This document shows, one piece after another, positions 46,004 to 57,651 of a stretch of DNA of 64,000 nt. The number at the start of each line of letters is the position of its first letter. Positions within the stretch are counted from its first letter, which is position 1. The DNA comes from Holtermannia corniformis. Lineage: Eukaryota; Basidiomycota; Tremellomycetes; Holtermanniales. Location of the stretch: positions 333,987-397,986 of the forward strand of contig BCIJ01000009.1 in the NCBI GenBank assembly GCA_001599935.1, written 5' to 3'. Both the position numbers and the translations under genes were made by a program. The notes below the pieces were generated by a model. That model made no database searches. It was not told where the DNA came from and saw only the letters and a list, made by a program, of their open reading frames with translations.

Positions 46004-48094
46004 TTACCGAGTGTACGGTAAGCTCGCGCCCTTTTCTACATCTTTAGAGGACGCCTTTTCGGCTTCAGGTACCGACGCAGAATCGGGTTGTTGCACTGGC
46101 GGATACCTTGCCAGAAGGTACTTGAACAGCAGAGTGAATGCGATGCAAGCAGCAGCAAACGCCGCCGCAGCCTTGTACCCGACTCGATAGTGAGGCGCCT
46201 CGACAGCAGGGTAGATGAAGACTGAGCGCTCATTAGTAAGGGGTTCGGCGGGCATGGGTTCGACCGACTATTTGCCCATGCGTCAATAATGAAGACGAAG
46301 GTGACGGAGATGCCGACGACGATAGCACGTTCTTCCGGTGATGGGCAGTGGTCCGCCATCCAAGCCTGGGCAGGGTTCAGTTGGGTGCTTCCATGAGCTC
46401 GAAGACCACTCACGAGCAGGATGGGACCGGCAGAGTTGGAGAGCCACAGCATGAAATATCCAACCATCTTGGCGCCGAACGAAGCCGGCCAGGCGGACAG
46501 AATTATTGCGCCGATCAGCAATGTGATCTACTCCAGTCAGCGCCTGAGTCTTTCGCTGAAGCCACTGACCTCCTGCACGATGATCCAGGTAGCACGCCAG
46601 CCCGTCCGCGAGCTCAACCACGCGAACAACAGCATGGCAAGGATCTGGAGCGCGTAGCCTCCGATCGGGATGGCGTTGATTTGCGGGATTGAGAAGCGCT
46701 TGCTGCCATCGGCTTTCTTGGCCGCTTTCTGTTACAAGTCAACGTGATCTAGCGAACGTGCAGGATGTCAACGCACGAGGAAGAGCACAATCCAGGTGTT
46801 CGAGTTCTGACTCCAGCTCCAGGTACTGGCGTGGAGATCAGCATGTGCAACCAGCATCGGAGGTGTGCTTACGCATAGGCAAACGTGAACACGTAAAGGA
46901 TCCAGCTCGAAAACGTCTTCTTGAGGATACGTTTGCTGAGTCTCTATTGCGCGCTTTAGCATCTTATCCGAAGATGAGCATTGCAGCTACCCACAGTCGC
47001 CGGCAACTTGCGCACACGGTCCATGCGCGAGCGCGAAATGTCGTTATCCTGTTGCGACATCCAGAAAGCCTTGGTTTTGCCAGGGGTATCCGGAATCTGC
47101 ATCGATTAGCCTGGTAGACTCCAGACGGGTGAGACGTACAAACAGATATCCAAGTGCAGCGACAATGACGGTCATGAGCGCGTTGAAGACGAAGCTACGA
47201 GGTAAGCTTTGGCGGTGAAATGCGGTCCCGTGTACATACAGCCACTTCCAGCCTGGCAGTCCACCTTTGCCGTTCATCGTCTTGTACAGTGCTGCTTGCA
47301 TGAAGGAGACGAACATAGACGACGCGGGGTATGAGGTACCGAAGATGGCGATGCGAGTGGCTAATTCTGCCGGGGTGCTACGAGATTTAGTGACCATACG
47401 GCAGCGCGGGTGATGGACGTACTACCAGTTGCAAAGTACACAAATGATACCGGGATAGCTAGATGCTTCGAAGACGCCGATGAAGAAGCGGAGGGCATAC
47501 TAAGGGTCTGTCAGCGCTAAACTGTCAGCTTTCTGGAAATGACACACCATGACCTTGACGGAGTGGGTGGCAGCCATCAAGCCTGCGTGGACGTGTCAGC
47601 GACGCCAAATTCGCAGCTGAGGCACACGAACCGGTCATGAGCCCCCAGGCAAGTTCGAGCGAAGGCAGCCAAATACTTGGGCGGATCCGGGTCAGGATGA
47701 GTTGCGAAGGGATGAAGAAGAAGGCACAGCCTATGCGGTAAAATGTGTCGAGGTAGTTGAGCTCATTGCCGTACATGCCAACCTGAGTCATGGTCAACGC
47801 TGAACAAACGTTATGAAAGCAGCGCACATCCTCCTTCATCCCAGATACATAGGCTGTCTTGTAATTGGAAGCATCAATGAGCTATACCATGTTAGCAACT
47901 GTAGCAAGTCTGCCTCGCGCACATACCTTGATCAAGTAGGCAAACCAGGCCCAAGAAATCAGACAGATGTCGAGTTTCCACAAGAACCGGCGCTCGCGCT
48001 TCGTGCCGATCAGGTCTTCGGTCGACGTTGACTCCTCGTCCTCCTCCCGTTGCACGCCCGTCACTCTATCCCGCCGTGTCTCAAACACCGACAT
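46004..48094 (-). CDS. MFS transporter, allantoate permease (Dal5/Tna1) family
   Basis: An anion:cation symporter-type carrier for organic anions such as allantoate, nicotinate or pantothenate. The N-terminus is charged (ERRFLWKLDICLISWAWFAYL), then NYKTAYVSGMKEDL, IPSQLILTRIRPSIWLPSLEL, GLMAATHSVKVMYALRFFIG and the family marker FEASSYPGIICVLCNWYTPAE. The second half includes AYATWSWSQNSNTWIVLFLK and IVGISVTFVFIIDAWANIFIYP. About twelve helices. The start is ATG 48094. There are about ten introns. Substrate undetermined. Confidence 0.86.
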
Positions 48095-48464
48095 TGCGCT
48101 GCAGTTGGTTGTTGCTCAGTGACGATCCTCGACTGCATATTCGGTGCACGAGCTCCAGTTTGATGAACGGTTGCGCGCGTGGCGAAAACGTGGCTATCTC
48201 CACACATGGTTTCATGTGTCGCAATCAGCCAATCAGACTAATGGCCGCACTCGCGCCATTGCGAAATGCCTCCTTTACGGCACAGACTGTGTTTCTTTTC
48301 GATCACCTTTGCTGCGCCAATTCGTAGAGCCTGCAACAGGCCGAGGAAGCACTCAAGCGCCAGAGGCGGCATTTGGCAAGGCAAGTGCTGGAAAGTCTCA
48401 TCGTATCGTGGCAGTCGAGATCACAAGCCTTGATACGTAATTCAGTTGGCATCACAACACCACA
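48095..48464. other. Gap upstream of the MFS gene
   Basis: About 370 bp with the MFS promoter and the WSC gene terminator; no gene seen. Confidence 0.45.
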
Positions 48465-50654
48465 CTACGCTACGTAAAGGTTGATGGCGTTGGGCCCACC
48501 GCAATTCTGCCCAGCGTTGCCTGCACAGGGCATGTAGCACTGGGTCGAGTAGGTATCGAGGCTGGCACCGTTCGAGAGCTCTGATGCGCATCCACATTCA
48601 CTTGCGTACTCGAGTCCGGCGTACTTGTAGCCGCCGGCCTTGCACGCCGCCGTGCACTTGTCGATCGTCATGTCCGAAGCCGACGTGTACAGGAAGGGCA
48701 GGGCGCGACCCGAAACCTCCTGGATGCAGCCAGCCGAGGTGTAACCGTTGCTCGTGCCGATAGCGTAGTTGGCGTTGACGTAGATCTGGAGGCCGTTGGG
48801 ACCACCGCAAGTCGTGGTCGAGTCGCCAGCGCAGGCCATGTTGCAGGTGAGCGAAGGAAGCGAGAACGAAGCGCCGTTGAGAAGGGAGTTTCCGCACTTG
48901 CACTCCCGGCCGTACTCTAGCCCGGCGTAAAGGTAACCCAAACCTGAACAGTAGTTGAGGCACTTGGGGACGGTCATGTCGTCGGATGAAGTCGAAGCGA
49001 GGTCGAGCGCACGTCCCGACGTGCCCTCGGCAATGCACAGTGTGTCGGCAACCTTCCAGCCCGAGGGAAGGGTGATCTTCTTGCTGGAGAGATCGCTCGC
49101 CAAGTTGGTCAAGGCCGATTGCTGGACGTAAACGGTCAAAGCACTGGGCCCACCGCAAATGGTGCTAGAGCTGCCACCGCAAGGCATGTTGCATGCGTCC
49201 GAAGTCTTGCTAAGCGATGCACCGTTCGAAATGACGAGGCCGCAGTGACACTCGGTGGAGTATTCCAATCCGGCGATCGTGAAGCCCTGGCTGGTACAGT
49301 AGTCGGTGCACATCTTGTGCGTCATCTTCGAGTCGGCCATCGAAGCGCCGGACAGCGCGCGGCCAACAGTGCCTTCGGCGATGCAGGAGACCGAGGCGGC
49401 GGCCCAGCCGGATGTGAGGCCAGTCGCGTAAGCAGCAGCGGCCGAGACCGAGGCAGAGGCAGAGAGCGAACTGGCGATGCTGATGCTCGAGGCCAGGCTG
49501 GCGCTAGCGGCGATGCTGCCGGCAAGCGAAGTAGCCTGGGCGACCGATGCGGAGGCCGAGAGGCTAGCGGCAAGGCTGATGGCGTTGGCGGCGGATTGGG
49601 ATGCGAAGAGGCTAGCGGAAGCAATGTCGGCGGAAGCGCGGGAGGCAGACGCCGAGATCGAGGCGGCAAGCGATTGGGCGACGTAGGCCGAGGCCGAGAC
49701 AGCAGCTGCTTGAGATGCTGAGGCAGCAACCGATGCGGCAAGAACTTGTGAAGCGGAAACCGAAGCAGCTGCAATAGCCGCCGACGCGCGGAAAGCCGAG
49801 GCGGAAGCTGAGACCGAGATGCTTTGAGCGACAGAGGCGGAGGCTGCAAGGCTGGACGAAGCACTGATGCTTTGAGCCACGGATGCTGACGCAGCTGCGG
49901 CACGCGAGCTGGAAGCCGAGGCACTAACGGCAATGGAGTTGGCAATGCTGGCGCTTTGTGCGACGGAGGCTGCCTGCGCAACGCTCGCAGACGCGCTCAA
50001 GCTCTGTGCAAGCGAAGCAGAAGCTGCTTGCGATGCGCTGGCAGCAGCAACACGAGAGCTTGCAGCGGATGCGCTGGCCGAGATGGAGTTGGCAACGCTG
50101 GCGCTTTGAGCAAGCGACGCCGAGACCGAGGAAGCTTGAGCGGCGGACGCGGAGGCGGACAGTGACGAGGCGACCGAGGCAGACTGAGCAACACTTGAGG
50201 CGAGCGAAGCAGAGGCGGCCGAAGCGGAGCTAGCAGAGGCGGCCGCAGCTTGAGCGCCCGGAAGGTCGTCGGTCCACTTGAAGATCTCGATGCGGTTGCT
50301 GCCGCCGCACTTTTCCCACCAGTTCCCCCAGCATGTCGTGCTGCAATCGCCCGAGGAGGTTTGACTGCCGACGTTGCGCTTGGTGGGGGTGAACGAGCTG
50401 TCGCAGTAGCAGAGGTTGCCGCTTTCGACACCCGAGTAGATAAAACCGGCGTCGATGCAGGTGCTGACGCAGAGCTCGCGGGTCATGAACCAGCTTGAGT
50501 ACGAAGCGCCATTGAGCACGCTACCGTAGGAGCTGTCAACGAAGCATCCGAGGTCCGTGGTCGAGGACAGTGAGTAGTCACGAGGGACAACCACAGCCTG
50601 CGCGAGAGATGCCAGCGCCGCGAGCGCGGCAAAAGTGGTCGGGTAGGTCAGCAT
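48465..50654 (-). CDS. Secreted four-WSC-domain protein with long Ala/Ser linker
   Basis: A single-exon gene of about 729 residues. A clear signal peptide (MLTYPTTFAALAALASLAQA) ends before a likely dibasic-type VVVPRDY. The first WSC domain (DLGCFVDSSYG through CYCDSSF and CGG) is followed by an Ala/Ser-rich, low-complexity stretch of about 265 residues. Three more WSC domains then run to the C-terminus, each with GLEY, CxCG and CGGP cysteine blocks. WSC domains bind cell-wall glucan or other carbohydrates. There is no transmembrane segment or GPI signal, so it is probably a wall or secreted lectin and not a Wsc1-type stress sensor. The DNA of the linker is highly repetitive. Confidence 0.88.
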   Translation of the reverse strand: MLTYPTTFAALAALASLAQAVVVPRDYSLSSTTDLGCFVDSSYGSVLNGASYSSWFMTRELCVSTCIDAGFIYSGVESGNLCYCDSSFTPTKRNVGSQTSSGDCSTTCWGNWWEKCGGSNRIEIFKWTDDLPGAQAAAASASSASAASASLASSVAQSASVASSLSASASAAQASSVSASLAQSASVANSISASASAASSRVAAASASQAASASLAQSLSASASVAQAASVAQSASIANSIAVSASASSSRAAAASASVAQSISASSSLAASASVAQSISVSASASAFRASAAIAAASVSASQVLAASVAASASQAAAVSASAYVAQSLAASISASASRASADIASASLFASQSAANAISLAASLSASASVAQATSLAGSIAASASLASSISIASSLSASASVSAAAAYATGLTSGWAAASVSCIAEGTVGRALSGASMADSKMTHKMCTDYCTSQGFTIAGLEYSTECHCGLVISNGASLSKTSDACNMPCGGSSSTICGGPSALTVYVQQSALTNLASDLSSKKITLPSGWKVADTLCIAEGTSGRALDLASTSSDDMTVPKCLNYCSGLGYLYAGLEYGRECKCGNSLLNGASFSLPSLTCNMACAGDSTTTCGGPNGLQIYVNANYAIGTSNGYTSAGCIQEVSGRALPFLYTSASDMTIDKCTAACKAGGYKYAGLEYASECGCASELSNGASLDTYSTQCYMPCAGNAGQNCGGPNAINLYVA

Positions 50655-51359
50655 GGCGGCTGGTGAGCTGTCAGTAAACGCCGTCGAGACGCTGTATAGC
50701 GCACCTGACACACCGGCTGAGGGTAGAGGGAGAGTTGTCGGGCAGGAGGAGTGACAGGAGGTCGGGCAGGAAGAATGGACAGGAAGGTGGATGGCTTGGG
50801 CTCAAGATTGATGGCTTGTATGACGAGGGTGAAAGGGTAAAAGACTCCATCATGCCCTTCAGCGGTTTTGTGAGGGCCTACATACCGTCGCTTGCCTTGC
50901 CCGGTACAGCGCTGAGCCAAGCCACCGAGTAGTGCAACCCTGCGGTGACCGCATGTCTTGGGAGCTGTCGCGACCGGAACTTGAAACATTCTTCGGTGGC
51001 GCCAGCAAAAGATGCCGTCATTGAGCGCTCGAAGCGTCGAGCTTCGTCCGTGCCGCCACCGTGATTGGCTGCATGTGCCGGTGGTTTCGGCTGTAGCCCG
51101 TGTCTTCCGGAGCGACGAAAGCGGCGTACACAGATCAGTCGCTCGTGATGACAAGGCGTCGATCATCCTGCAGGGCGCGCTCGGGCTGCATCATCATACA
51201 AGCCGACTGATTGGCTACCTGAGTACCGGCTGGAAGACGTCGCTCGCGCCCAACACATGGCTCCGCCGCGTCATGGCCCGCCAGAGTGCAAGGTCATGAC
51301 TTGGACGACTGACGGGAACGTGTACGCCGAGTACCTGAACGCGAGTTATGCTTGACCCA
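50655..51359. promoter_or_regulatory. Long upstream region of the WSC gene with pyrimidine tract
   Basis: About 700 bp with no supported gene. On the WSC coding strand the part near 50715-50800 is strongly CT-rich (blocks such as TCCTGTC and CTCCTCCTG), as is often seen upstream of strongly expressed fungal genes. No other element was recognised. Confidence 0.45.
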
Positions 51360-52082
51360 TTACACATGACATTGGTCGGGTCGCGGTCGGTACATGCCCG
51401 GAAATCCGCCGTCCCATCCCTCGGCGACAATGGTTCCCTTGTTCTCGAAGCCGCGGCTGTTGTACATCTTGAAGCCGGCCGGTGAAGATTCAAGCCACGC
51501 AGGTGCGGATGCCACCGCCGAACGTGGATCGTCGATCAACGCAAGATGCAGATCAATGAGCTGTGTGCCCACCCGCTGCCTTTGGTGCTCCGGGTGGATT
51601 GCGAGGATCTCAAGGTACCTGCGTGGCAGTTAGCGCTATGACAGCCTGTTATGCGCCAAGACTAACCAGCACCCGGACTCGCCCTTCTCTGCCAACACCT
51701 CGTCAAGAGTGGCCTGGAAAGCACGGTACAAGTTATCGTACATCTTGACGTCCATGCCCTCCCAGCTCTCTTTCTCTTCTTCTGACGAGTAGGAGCTGCC
51801 GTGCGGCACATACACGTAACCCGGACGCCGCCAGTACGCAATACCTGCCACTTGGCCAGCGTCGGTGACCGCCTGATATCCGATGTGCGTGTGCTCTAGT
51901 TTGTGTCGCAAACGCGCCGCCAGTCGCCTAACGCGAACGTCGAGAGGAGCGCGAGGAAGGGGCTCGACCACATCTTGGAATTCGCGCAGGTCATCGAACG
52001 ACGCGATCTGACATGCCGCCGCTGCCAGGGTGTCCTTCTCCGACGGGGTGATGGCGTGAATCGTGTGCTTGACGAGCGTCAT
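51360..52082 (-). CDS. GNAT-family N-acetyltransferase
   Basis: An acetyl-CoA-dependent acyltransferase. The N-terminus MTLVKHTIHAITPSEKD leads to GYQAVTDAGQVAGIAYW. An intron (about 51608-51656) joins CW to YLEILAIHPEHQRQRVGTQL, the strand and pyrophosphate-binding loop of motif A. The end SSPAGFKMYNSRGFENKGT is motif B. The type resembles fungal stress-linked GNATs with a long insert before motif A. Its target is unknown. The upstream frame continues but has no credible protein start except this ATG. Confidence 0.85.
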
Positions 52083-52290
52083 CTTGGATCCTGCACCGGA
52101 CGGTTTGTTTGACCTTCGGAGGATTAGCGATCCTTGTGATATGGTGCCACGTCTTTTGCTTGGTATCCGCCGTGAGCCGGCGCATGCACGTGTCGGCTCC
52201 GGCCCTGCAGCGGGCCGGAAGTGAGAACACAGCTGATGACGGCGAGAGTACCGAGTTATATGTGGTGCGCTGCGATGAGATCTCATAGAC

Positions 52291-54530
52291 ATGCCCGGAA
52301 TGGTATCAGAGAACGCGTTTCTGCACAATGCGTATCGATCGCGAGAAGACGTCGAGCAGGGCCTGCTAGCGCGCAAGTGGCTCGTCAGCCGGATGGCTCT
52401 TGCTAATGCTCGTAGTCCTATCTCCTCTTGAGGCCCATACTTCGCCGGGCGGGGCTCTACTAAACTTAGGTACCACCGGAACCCACTATGACCTTCGAGC
52501 CTGTCAGCTCGAGGCGTATTCGCGTCCGCTGTGGGGTCTAGTCTCGCTCATCGCAGGCGGGGGCGCCGGAAGAGCTCGGGCGATTGTTGATCGCTGGGCC
52601 AAAGGGCTCACATCTGGCACAGACCCGGAGGGTGAAGAGTTTTGGGGCTATACAAAGGGGAAAGACCAACGGATGGTGGAGATGAGCGCCATTGGGTTTG
52701 CTCTTGCGTTTGCTGGCGAGGAGCTCTTGACGGTCGGTGCGATGTGTAGCGTCGGATGCGGGCTGACACACATAGGATGCAAGCGAGGATGACAAGAAAC
52801 ACATCGGCGACTGGCTCGGAGCCATCAATCATAAGGCGATGCCAGACAGTGCGTCGATGCCGTTCAGCTATCGGTGCTGACCTGCGTCAGCCAACTGGTT
52901 GTGGTTTCGAGTCTTCGCAAACCTTGGTCTCAAGGCAATTTCTCNCCCCGCCTACAATGCGTCCCGCTTGCACGCCGATCTTGATCATCTCGATACATTC
53001 CAGCTCCGTGGGGATGCAAGCGGCTGGAGCCGAGACGGCCCAGAGGGTGTGATGCAGCTCGACTACTACAGCGGCAGCTTTGCCATCATGTTTGCACAGC
53101 TCGTCTACTCCAAGGTGCGTGGCGGCTTGGCTCTCAACAGTGCCCTTTCGTTGCTGATCTGCCCAGGTGGCGGCGAAGGACGACCCGGAACGATGCGCAA
53201 ATTACCGCAAGCGCGCTCAGCGGTTCGTAATGGATCTGATGTACTACTTTGACGACCAAGGTGAACACACTTCACTTGTCGTGGCAGGCACTTACCTTCC
53301 CAGGACGTGCAATCCCTTTCGGCCGATCCATGATCTACCGCTTTTCCGTCGTATCGACATTTTCTGCACTGGCTCTGGCGGATTGCCCACCTCCTGCCCC
53401 GCTGCAGTGGGGACATATCAAGGGCGTCGTGCTCCGTCAATTGCGTTACTGGTCAACGTGCCCCGACATCTTCAACAGTGACGGCGTGCTCAACATTGGC
53501 TATTGCTACAGCAATATGACCATGACGGAGAACTACAATGGCTTTGGTGGGTCGTTTTGTAGCCTTCATGTGGAGGCTTATATTTACAGGATCACCATAT
53601 TGGTGCACCAAAGCCTTTGCTTGCCTGGCCGTCCCGGCCACTCACGCATTCTGGCAAGCTGAAGAACTGGCCTGGCCTTGCGACCTGCTCCCGTCGCAAG
53701 TCGCACTGCCCGACCCTCACCACATCATGATCCGCGGCAACGCCGTGTCAAATCACACCTATCTCCTCTCGTCTGGCCAATCATGTCACTACGCACTCAA
53801 GCACGGCGCGGAAAAGTATGGCAAGTTTGCCTACTCTTCAAGCTTTGGGTTCTCGTGTCCGACCGGAGCGTTTGGTCTTGAACAGCTTGCGGCTGATTCG
53901 ATGCTTGCGCTCTGCGATGACCCATTCGAGGCAGGTTATGGCGAAGGCGAGCACTGGCGCGTACGGCGCGATCCGATCGATGCACGACTCCAAGAGCGCG
54001 ATGGGGTATCGTATCTTCAGTCCCAGTGGCGGCCGTGGCCCGACGTCACAGTCGAAACATGGCTATTCCCACCGCAAAACGACAGCTCATGCTGGTATCT
54101 ACGCGTGCATCGGCTCAAGACTGGGCGCAAGCTACGGACGGCCGAGGCTGGATGGGCGATGTACGGCCAAGGCGAGGACGGGCGTGCGATCGTCCAAGTC
54201 TTTTCGGGCGAGACGAGTGCCGGTGGGCTCGAGGCCGACGGCGAGGTTCGCGCACAGACCAAAGCTGGCGTCATTGGCGTCGCGTCGGTGCCACTGCCGG
54301 TTGGGGCGCTTCAAACGCGCGGCAAGCTCGTCCAGTCGGATCCGAATAGCAATTTGATCTCGTCGCGCACGATCCTGCCGACGCTACTAGGCGACGTCGA
54401 GGTGAGCGCCGAGGTCTGGGTGGCGACGGCTGTGTTTGCTGCCGCGGCCAGTCTCGACGGCGTCGTTTCGCCTCGGTGGGCGGCCGAGTGGACCAAGCGA
54501 CCATCGGTACCGTCGTGGGTTCTCAACTAA
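52291..54530 (+). CDS. DUF2264 family protein
   Basis: A fungal and bacterial family of unknown function with an alpha-toroid fold like that of some glycoside hydrolases. The start [20 protein letters not shown] is joined by a GC-AG intron (donor GCAAGT near 52370) to [13 protein letters not shown]. Then come [93 protein letters not shown] and [19 protein letters not shown]. The C-terminal part is mostly one exon. An uncalled base (N) at 52945 makes one residue unknown (a CNC codon). Six introns. Confidence 0.86.
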
Positions 54531-54679
54531 TCCTGCTGTACCGGCGCAGCAAACCGGTCAACAGTCTACCGTAGCTTGATTGCAGTGCAATACAATGCAT
54601 TATGTATAAGATACAGTGCTGCAGACCACCTATGACGGCGTCAACACGAGCATCGAGTTCACGCCAGCACCCAACTGAC

Positions 54680-55156
54680 CTACATGGGGATCCTAGCCAA
54701 CTCCTGCTGGGTGAACCCCGCCTCTCTCAAACTCGTAGCCTTCAAGCTCTCCTCCTCCCTCTCAAGATGCGGTATCAACGCCTTCTCCAGCCGTCCACAC
54801 AGCGCCTTGGCCTTGTCCGCCTTCCAAGCACTGTGATCATCTACGACATACATCGCGTAGCCCTGGAGATCGCCCAAAGCCTTGTGCATGACTTGGTGCT
54901 CTGCCACATGCTCTCCCCTTTTCGGGTCAAACTGTGGTAACCGTTTTGCGAGGAGGGGGAAGATGTGGGCTTCTTCGATCGAGTGGTGCATGTCGAGGTG
55001 TTGGCAAAAGTCGATGATGGAGCGGAGCAGCTGGGAGAGCGGAGGCGAGGGCTGGGACAGGAGGGAAGAGATGGTGGACCATTTGGTACGCAGGAGGGAG
55101 TGGTAGTAGACCATACCGGTGTGTAGGGCATCGTATGGGTCTCGCGAGCGGGACAT
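54680..55156 (-). CDS. Hemerythrin/HHE cation-binding domain protein
   Basis: A four-helix metal-binding domain. Candidate ligands are the His in LHTGMVYYH, HLDMHHSIEEAHIFP, EHVAEHQVMH and the last LIPHLEREEE. Such fungal proteins probably bind a di-iron site for oxygen, NO or iron handling, but roles are poorly known. ATG 55156 (MSRSRDPYDALHTG) starts just before the domain. The same frame stays open to 55267 with a basic, mitochondrial-looking leader (RSFVRLVAAQHRVLPRRL) but begins with GTG, so an upstream first exon is possible. It has no introns in the domain. Confidence 0.82.
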   Translation of the reverse strand: MSRSRDPYDALHTGMVYYHSLLRTKWSTISSLLSQPSPPLSQLLRSIIDFCQHLDMHHSIEEAHIFPLLAKRLPQFDPKRGEHVAEHQVMHKALGDLQGYAMYVVDDHSAWKADKAKALCGRLEKALIPHLEREEESLKATSLREAGFTQQELARIPM

Positions 55157-55424
55157 GTTGTACGAGCGCAGTGAGGTTGGTGGAGTGAGTCGGCGAGGGA
55201 GAACCCTGTGTTGGGCTGCTACGAGACGGACGAAGGAGCGTATGGTGACAATGGTCGTAGACGGCACAATGCAGATTGGCTGATAAACTTGCGCTTCCCA
55301 GACCGCGCCGGCGTTCCCACCGCTCGGTCAGCTTGAAATCTGGATCGACACCACGTGGCCGACGCCGATCCCCGATATCCCGACTAGCCATACAGATGCA
55401 GCGCGTTGCATCAGACCACGACCC

Positions 55425-56909
55425 CTACTTTTCCGACACGGTCTTGTTCTTCTCGCCCAGCCACCACTGCCAAGGATCAGCAGACGTCTCGACCGCAAGC
55501 GCACGACCGACCTCGACCGTCTTCCTCAAGCCCTCTTCGACGCCGACAATCGGGGTGTAGCCCAACAAGCGCCTGGCGCGCTCTACGTCATAGAACCGCT
55601 TTTGGGTCGCAAACGTGACCCTGAACCGTGTAAAGCCCGCGTCCTTGCCTGTCAGCTTTGCCCAGGCCTCTGCAGCTGACGCGAGCAGCAGCCCAACAGC
55701 TTCCGGCAGCCTGACGAGGTACGGTGGCGTATGGCCCGCGAGCTTCCACATGGTGTGTGCGTGATCCCAGAAGTAGTAGGGTTCGCAGTTTGAGATGAAG
55801 TAGGCTTGACCGGCTACGGCCAGGCCGTCGCCCGTCTCGGGGTCGAGCGCGGACTCGGCCGCGAACTGGTCCATCTTGGTGCGGAGGACGGGCCGGACGT
55901 CGTGTTCACCTCGTTCTCGGGCGGCGAACCGGCGCGCAATCTCGGCGTCTTCAGAAGAGGGCTCGGGTTGGACGTTTGGACCGATTGGGCGCGCGTACGA
56001 TGTTGGGATCGTGGCGTCACCGACAGAGAGGTTGACGCTCTCGAGAGGGAGGCGGAAATCGGACAGTGGGTAGGTTGCGCCGAGGCGGTCTGCTGCGAGC
56101 AAGTGGGCGTGTGCGACGTTTACGACATAGGTCCAGTCGAACAGGTTGTCGTTTTGGCCAATCTGCCATTTGGTTTGACCGCGGTCGACGACTTGCATAA
56201 AGCCGACGATGCCCTGACGATCACCCGGACTGATAGTGGGTTAGCTGAGCGGAGCGTTGCGCGCTCGATGGACATACCCAAAGATGCCCGCGGGCCTGAG
56301 CGCACAGGTCAAGACTCCCTGCTTGCCGTTCGCCTGCAGAACAAGGTACTCTGCTTTCGCCTTGCTGTCGTTGTACGCATCGAGCGGAACAGCGGGATAG
56401 TCGAGCCGTTCATCGACATTGACAATGTGCTCCTTGCCGCTGTAGACGACGCCGGCGGACGAAGTGTAGACGAGCTTGGGGACGTGGCGGGCTTGGCAGG
56501 CGTCGATGACGGTCTTTGTGCCGACGACGTTGACCTTTTCATAGATTGCGGGTGATTGACCGTGGACGGGCGAGGCCGTGTGGAAGACTACGGTTGCGTG
56601 GGACTGTGATGGGCGTCAGGCGAGCAGAGATGGCACAAGGCGCACTGACCTTTGCAAGCGCGTTGCCAATCTCGTCTGGGTTGGTGATGTCACCGATGTA
56701 GAACGTGACATTGCTGTAGCCTTGGATCAGCTAGTCTGTCCACCGCGAGCCAGTCGGACCGACCTGTCAAAGTGGCGTTGGACCTGATCAAACACTGCGA
56801 CCTGGGATTCACCGCGCTGGAGCAGTTGTTCGACAATGTGCCGGCCGAGGAAGCCGCAGCCGCCGATGACGAGGTATGACTCTGGTGGGTTGGAAGAGGA
56901 CGAGGCCAT
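55425..56909 (-). CDS. ERG26: Sterol-4-alpha-carboxylate 3-dehydrogenase, decarboxylating
   Basis: Oxidises and decarboxylates C-4 carboxysterols in ergosterol synthesis, upstream of ERG27. The Rossmann motif is YLVIGGCGFLGRHIVEQLL. Later come FYIGDITNPDEIGNALAK, FHTASPVHGQ, the VYTSSAGVVYSG serine strand, the catalytic YNDSK, and CALRPAGIFGPGD. The C-terminal half has DWTYVVNVAHAHLLA and ends with a hydrophobic helix region and KRFYDVERARRLLGYTP. Three introns: near 56716-56765, 56604-56651 and 56229-56277. ATG 56909 is the start; the longer frame has only TTG. Confidence 0.88.
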
Positions 56910-57651
56910 GCTGAAGCGTCGTGTGGTGAGCTGCGCTGCCGAGCTGAACCTGGCCGGTGCTGGCGTCGTGCGATGCTTGAGCGAGAGTGCCAAGTGGGGA
57001 GCGCGGATAAGCAGGATGCGCGGTGTGGGCCTCCAACCGGGTTGCCAACCCCTAGAGTGGCAGTAACGCCGCGGTGATCCGCACTGGGGGGTTGACGTCG
57101 GTGCGCGATGGCGTGCTCACCTCGGCCCGAGCCAATCAGCGCGCACGTCCCAATTCCCAAACTGCTCGTCTTCGGATTCCCAAACATCCTTGGTCCCAGA
57201 GCACATGGCAGCGGGGCCAGCTTCACCATCTGTACACACGCTCCCAGTGCAAGCAGATCCATAGCCGTAGCCGTAGCAGCGACAGCAGCAGCAGCAGTAG
57301 CATTGATGCACCTCGTTGACACTGATGCTGAGCAATCCACTACCAAATCGGGCAACTAACCGGATCGCTCCGTCCGGTTTTCCGTCGTCAAGCTGGATCG
57401 CTCCCTCTTGTCCTGCCCCGACTGAACAGAGCGACGACCCGACCGAGATCGTCAACAGTTAGAGTACACGCTCGAGCACGCAAGGAAAAGGGTTGGATCA
57501 GCAGCCTCGACCGGAGTTGGCTCACACGGCACAAAAGAGGGTCCCACACGCACCTCGGTTCGAAGGCCGAGTGTAACGCAGCCGTCGGGCTTCGAGTCCC
57601 GCCCACCCACGACCGCATCTCGTTCACCCTCCCCCATCCCAGCCGTCCACC

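Noticed and set aside
49119..49721. Gly/Ala/Arg-rich open frame antisense to the WSC gene
   Set aside because: It mirrors the low-complexity Ala/Ser linker and shows no independent domain.
57560..57620. tRNA-like stretch with TTCGAGTCCCG
   Set aside because: The T-loop-like motif lacks a proper five-pair stem, and no matching D-arm, anticodon arm or acceptor stem could be drawn. It lies just before the bZIP start.
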